A stretch of 64,000 nt of DNA from Tenebrio molitor (Eukaryota > Arthropoda > Insecta > Coleoptera > Tenebrionidae): positions 21,638,001 through 21,702,000 of the forward strand of contig NC_091048.1 of the NCBI RefSeq assembly GCF_963966145.1. Reading direction: 5' to 3'. The notes beneath the pieces were generated by a model that did not search any database, was not told the origin of the DNA, and worked only from the letters and a program-made list of their open reading frames with translations. The position numbers and the translations under genes were made by a program. The number at the start of each line of letters is the position of its first letter. The stretch's first letter is position 1. This document shows positions 60,723 to 64,000 of the stretch, one piece after another.

Positions 60723-61055
60723 TATGATACAAGTTTATAAGGAAGCCTTTAAAGCACGCGCGATGAGTTTAAGAGCACGACGCGTAGCGGAGTGCTTTTA
60801 ACGTCGCAAGTGCTTTAAAGGGCCTTATAAACGTGTATCATACGCTATTTTTTATTATACCTGCACTACAATTTGAAAATTATAACAAAAAAAGTAAATT
60901 GAAATACCTTATCCGAAGTAATCGATGATATAGAAATGGTCAATTGTTGTTTCGTTGCTAACATAAATTGTGTATAAATGTCTATTTACCATTGTTCAAA
61001 ATATAGGTGAATTTGTTGTTACCTAAGCGACCTTAAAGCTTTAGTGTTTTAAGGG
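60723..61055. repeat. Foldback with GCACGACGCGTAGC core plus second hairpin (locus F6)
   Basis: The arms ATGATACAAGTTTATAAGG and CCTTATAAACGTGTATCAT have an inner CTTTAAAGCAC / GTGCTTTAAAG. The core is GCACGACGCGTAGCGGAGTG (60774-60794). At 61031-61055 CCTTAAAGCTTTAGTGTTTT then AAGGG reuses the arm motif. Confidence 0.6.
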
Positions 61056-61403
61056 CCCTTTTTCGCACGCATTTTAGTGTCAAAAACAGGGATTCTGATT
61101 CAGGTATAATAAAAAAAAAAATTTCTACAGCCGTCAAAAAAACGTGACATTTTTTCATCGCTAGCAAGTTGCAAAGGACACTGTTTTTTAACATGACAAA
61201 AAAAAACAATTTTTTTAACAGTGAAAAAAAAAATATGTTTTCTTCAATTAATTTTATTCAAACAGAATTACAGGCTATAAAACAAAACAAAGAGAACTAT
61301 GGGTATAGCTGTCACATGTCACATCATTAATGTATTCACGTTCTTATTTCCATTTTTTGTAATATTTATGATTTCAAAGTGTACCAATAAAAAAAAAACT
61401 GCG

Positions 61404-61523
61404 TAAAGTATTCGTGGATAACTGGTCTTTAAAACACTTGCTCTATTTCGAACACTCCGGCTGCGCCGTCGTGCCCGAAAAATCGCGCGTGTTTTAAAGA
61501 CCTTTTTATCCACTTATACTTTA
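61404..61523. repeat. Foldback with CpG core (locus F7)
   Basis: The arms AAAGTATTCGTGGATA and GGTCTTTAAAACAC are repeated inverted. The core on the complementary strand reads GCACGACGGCGCAGCCGGAG (61454-61474), like F6 and F8. Confidence 0.6.
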
Positions 61524-61589
61524 ATATACTATTTTTTTAACATTATTTTCAAATGTAATAGTAATGTTGTTACACAGTCTAGGACTGGT

Positions 61590-61712
61590 TTTACAAATCT
61601 ATGAGGGGCGGGATGACCAACTCAATAGACCGGGACCAATGGCTTAACGTGACTTCCGAATCACGAGATAGAATATAGCCTTTTTTTTTCGCCCTGGGTC
61701 GGAATCGAACGA
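61590..61712 (-). mobile_element. Probable tRNA-derived SINE fragment
   Basis: The minus strand begins GTTCGATTCCGACCCAGGGC, which matches a tRNA T-arm and acceptor end. It is followed by AAGCCATTGGTCCCGGTCTA and TTGGTCATCCCGCCCCTCA, a phrase that from memory recurs in insect SINEs. The tRNA-like 5' part is cut off where foldback F8 begins. No full tRNA fold remains, so it is not a tRNA gene. Confidence 0.45.
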
Positions 61713-61799
61713 GTTTAATAAGACACTGTTTAAAGCACGACGAGTGTAGCGAGAAGTGCTTTAATGGAACGAATGTGATAATACGTCTTATTAAACGAG
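61709..61799. repeat. Foldback with GCACGACGAGTGTAGCGAG core (locus F8)
   Basis: The arms GAGTTTAATAAGAC and GTCTTATTAAACGAG have an inner TTTAAAGCAC / GTGCTTTAA, with core GCACGACGAGTGTAGCGAGA (61735-61759). Confidence 0.6.
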
Positions 61800-61806
61800 C
61801 ATCATA

Positions 61807-62515
61807 TACTATTTTATCTACTTTGCTTTACTAATTCCTGAAATTTCAGCTGTTCAGTTTTCATATTAGACTAGGGACTTTCGCGTGGGTTGGTAACAGA
61901 TATTTTTCACAAAAATGTAAGGTTATTTTACTAAATTTACTTCGTAGCATATAGCCAATATACCGGGACATTTTTTTTAACTCTGAACATAGTCCATACT
62001 TATTCCCTATGTTCAATTTTAAAAAACACAGGTCAATGCATTGTGAGTTGCTATGCAACCAACTATACCGAACACCAGAGATTTTGAAATAATGTTAAAG
62101 ATTGTTCCGATTGATGGAATTGGTCTATCATGTGTTGCATCGGAAATGTCACGCACATTTCTAATGCTCTGATTGGCATAGAATAACTGCATTATGTGTA
62201 TTTCTTCGTCAAGCAACTTGACCATTTTGTTAAACTGTCAAGTACTTATTTTCGTTACCTTGGTTACGTGATTATATACATGCATTGACCTGTGTTTTTT
62301 AAAACTGAACATAGGGAATAAGTATGGACTATGTTCAATGTTAAAAAAATGTCTGTGCTTCGTAGTTCCACTGGTTATCTTGACGCCTGACGTCAAACGA
62401 CTGATTTTGCCAATATAACAAAAGCTAAACGTTACCGAAAACAGTTTAATAATATGCTTCATTATTAAACTGGTTTCGGTATAATAACGAGCCTATTTGT
62501 AACTCAAAGTAGATA
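61807..62515. mobile_element. Inverted-repeat element, TATCTACTTTG ends, copy 2 (filled site)
   Basis: TTTATCTACTTTGCTTTACT at the left and AACTCAAAGTAGATA at the right, matching 39046-39557. A 410-bp element with 8-bp duplications splits it. Confidence 0.65.
61948..62357. mobile_element. hAT-type nonautonomous element (8-bp duplication)
   Basis: CTTCGTAG occurs directly before (61940-61947) and after (62358-62365). The homologous copy at 39.4 kb has this site once (CTCGTAG). The arms are about 75 bases (CTGAACATAGTCCATACTTA, then TTCCCTATGTTC). The extreme ends are imperfect: the left has about 15 extra bases. No transposase. Confidence 0.8.
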
Positions 62516-62520
62516 ATTAG

Positions 62521-62661
62521 TGCGATTCTGTTTCAAAATGTAGCAACATTGTTATTGAACAACATTGATTTTGCATAGATACAACCAATCAACAGCTTCA
62601 TATCATAGCAACTACAACCTTGTTATATAGCCATATTGGTAAATTTTAAAACAGAATCGCA
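62521..62661. mobile_element. Small inverted-repeat element, TGCGATTCTG ends
   Basis: TGCGATTCTGTTTCAAAAT at the left and ATTTTAAAACAGAATCGCA at the right. It lies between two other elements with hardly any unique DNA. Confidence 0.65.
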
Positions 62662-62672
62662 CAAATTAGCTA

Positions 62673-62890
62673 TTTATGCACCAAGGGCATTACAACAATG
62701 ATTACGCCCGGAGAACCATGAATCCAGCTAGAGGGCTTTAGCCCGAGAAATGGATATCGTTCGATGGGCGTAATCATTCGGTGACGCCGTGGTACATACA
62801 AGATTTTATTTTTCACTATACGTTCTTTAAAAAAAAACTGGCATCTTTGCAATTATGAATTGATGAGGGCGTTATGAATTTATTACGCCC
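62673..62890. repeat. Foldback with CpG core plus second hairpin (locus F5)
   Basis: The arms TTATGCACCAAGGGCATTAC and inner ATTACGCCC/GGGCGTAAT surround the core AGAGGGCTTTAGCCCGAG (62731-62747). The second hairpin GGGCGTTATGAATTTATTAC then GCCC lies at 62867-62890. It is a close copy of F4. Confidence 0.7.
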
Positions 62891-63377
62891 TATTGTCCCC
62901 GGTTGTTATGGACAGGTTTACGTATTTCGTATCCTAGGAGTTATGCAATTATACTAAAGTGAAAAATAAAAATACTCTTATGCAGTTTCAGCCGTTCCTC
63001 CCGACTCACCCGTACATCTCAAGTGGACAGAGTATACCTAAAGAAATTACACTATCAAGATTTGTAGGTGGTTTTCATCATTGAGTTATCAAAAATGTGC
63101 TTAGTACATTACTACATTTAAGTTTTTAAATGGTAACATGTGAATTGTAATCTGTGATGTTAAAGATAAGAAAATAATACCAAACTGTACATAAAAAAAT
63201 TTATTAAACAGAAAATTAATCATCACTAAAACATACGTCAAAATTGCGAATACACTCTTGAATCTGTGTTTATAGATATAATACAAAATAATTAATTCTT
63301 ATATAAAGTCAAAACAAGAGAATGTTGGATCATGAAATTAAAACACTCATGGAACCTAACCTACGAAAATGGCTTAT

Positions 63378-63812
63378 TTAATAGGGTCTAGGTCGTCCTC
63401 CATCACGACCGCCACGATCTCTAAGAAATAAAGAGTTGTTCATCTCCCGAATTGCATGTCAAATGAACCAGTTAATACCTGCCACCCCCTCGGCCTCCGC
63501 CGAAACCTCCTCGTCCTCGACCACCGCCAAATCCACCGCGGCCCCCGCCTCTATCGCCACCGCGGAATCCTCCGCCCCCGCCTCTTCTATCTCTACCGCC
63601 ATCGCGACTGTCGCGACCTCCTCGTCGATCTTCACCACCTGAACCCGCACCTTCAGGTTTGTCTTCACTACATCGATTGCACTGATTTCTCCAGGCAAAA
63701 TTTGTATTTCCACAGTCGGGGTTGGGACACTTCCAATCACCGTCGCGGCTCTCGCGGTCTCTACTGCCACCGCCTCCTCCACCTCCGCCGCCGCCGCCAC
63801 CACCGCCATAAC
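63378..63812 (-). CDS. caz: C-terminal exons of a cabeza/FUS/TAF15-type RNA-binding protein
   Basis: Two exons on the minus strand, 63479-63812 and 63378-63420, joined in phase (AG|A). The first holds a glycine run, then SRDRESRDGDWKCP and a RanBP2-type zinc finger: Cys pairs in WKCPNPDC and NQCNRC with Asn between. RGG/FGGGRGRGG repeats follow. The last exon ends GGRPRPY and a stop, like the RPY ending of FET proteins. FET proteins bind RNA and act in transcription and splicing in the nucleus. The RRM and N-terminal low-complexity domain lie beyond the right edge. GC content is far above the surroundings because of glycine and arginine codons. Open frames on the plus strand here are shadows. 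Confidence 0.88.
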
Positions 63813-64000
63813 CTAAAGTAAGTTAATTCTTAATACTTCAAATTTCAACAAGCATCGACGACTAATACGAAACAAAATGAATGTCTGTTTCCCTAGACAG
63901 GATACATCAGAAGCAACGATACTGCATACTGTGTGTTTAATGGGGAGTATACTTTCCCCCTTTAAAAAACTCAGAGGTCGCTCTTTAGTAGCAACTCTGA

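Noticed and set aside
61590..61712. A true tRNA gene
   Set aside because: Only the T-arm and acceptor end are present; D-arm and anticodon arm are missing.
63436..63821. Long plus-strand and other minus-strand frames (Ala/Ser- or Arg/His-rich)
   Set aside because: Shadows of the glycine/arginine-rich exon of the caz-type gene in the correct minus-strand frame.

Overview
The window looks like a piece of an insect nuclear genome, possibly a beetle, although the lineage is an inference. It is AT-rich, its genes have short GT-AG introns, coding density is low, and small inverted-repeat transposons flanked by TA duplications are abundant. Seven gene models can be read exon by exon. A cystathionine gamma-lyase-like PLP enzyme (+) lies at 6.4-9.1 kb. 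Four tetraspanins lie on + at 23.8, 30.9, 32.1 and 42.5 kb. A sterol O-acyltransferase-type MBOAT (-) lies at 49.3-52.6 kb, and an SDR16C-type short-chain dehydrogenase (-) at 53.1-54.4 kb. The last two exons of a cabeza/FUS/TAF15-type RNA-binding protein (-) lie at the right edge. Every splice junction closes in phase.

Layout: 0-6 kb is intergenic, with a broken mariner transposase carrying two nested miniature elements and one candidate terminal exon on the minus strand. 6.4-9.1 kb is the PLP-enzyme gene, with a 0.9 kb long-arm inverted-repeat element in intron 2. 9-23.8 kb is gene-poor and contains a 0.9 kb inverted-repeat element, a 2.7 kb element with a pogo/Tigger fragment inside it, and foldback sequences. 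23.8-43.4 kb is a tandem tetraspanin array split apart by transposons, including a solo LTR with a 4-bp target duplication, several families of miniature elements, and a near-identical fragment of the PLP-enzyme gene beside a miniature element. 43.4-49.3 kb is mobile DNA. 49.3-54.4 kb holds two ER-membrane lipid/retinoid enzymes in the same orientation. 54.8-63 kb is again nested transposons and foldbacks. 63.4-63.8 kb is the RGG/zinc-finger gene end.

The tetraspanins share one exon plan: 20 codons, then 62, 58-62 and 61-65, with phase-0 introns. They are therefore tandem paralogues, comparable to the clustered tetraspanins of other insects. The PLP enzyme belongs to transsulfuration, but at two positions that contact substrate in cystathionine gamma-lyases it has different residues. 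The MBOAT and SDR probably both act in the ER membrane; their adjacency need not mean co-regulation.

The least explained signal is a set of foldback loci (about ten) that share a design: two complementary arms around a short CpG-rich core. In one subset the core reads approximately GAGGGCnnnAGCCCGAG, and in several loci the arm motif recurs in a second small hairpin downstream. Arm sequences differ between loci while the design is kept. Several insertions can be dated relative to each other because an empty-site copy is also in the window.
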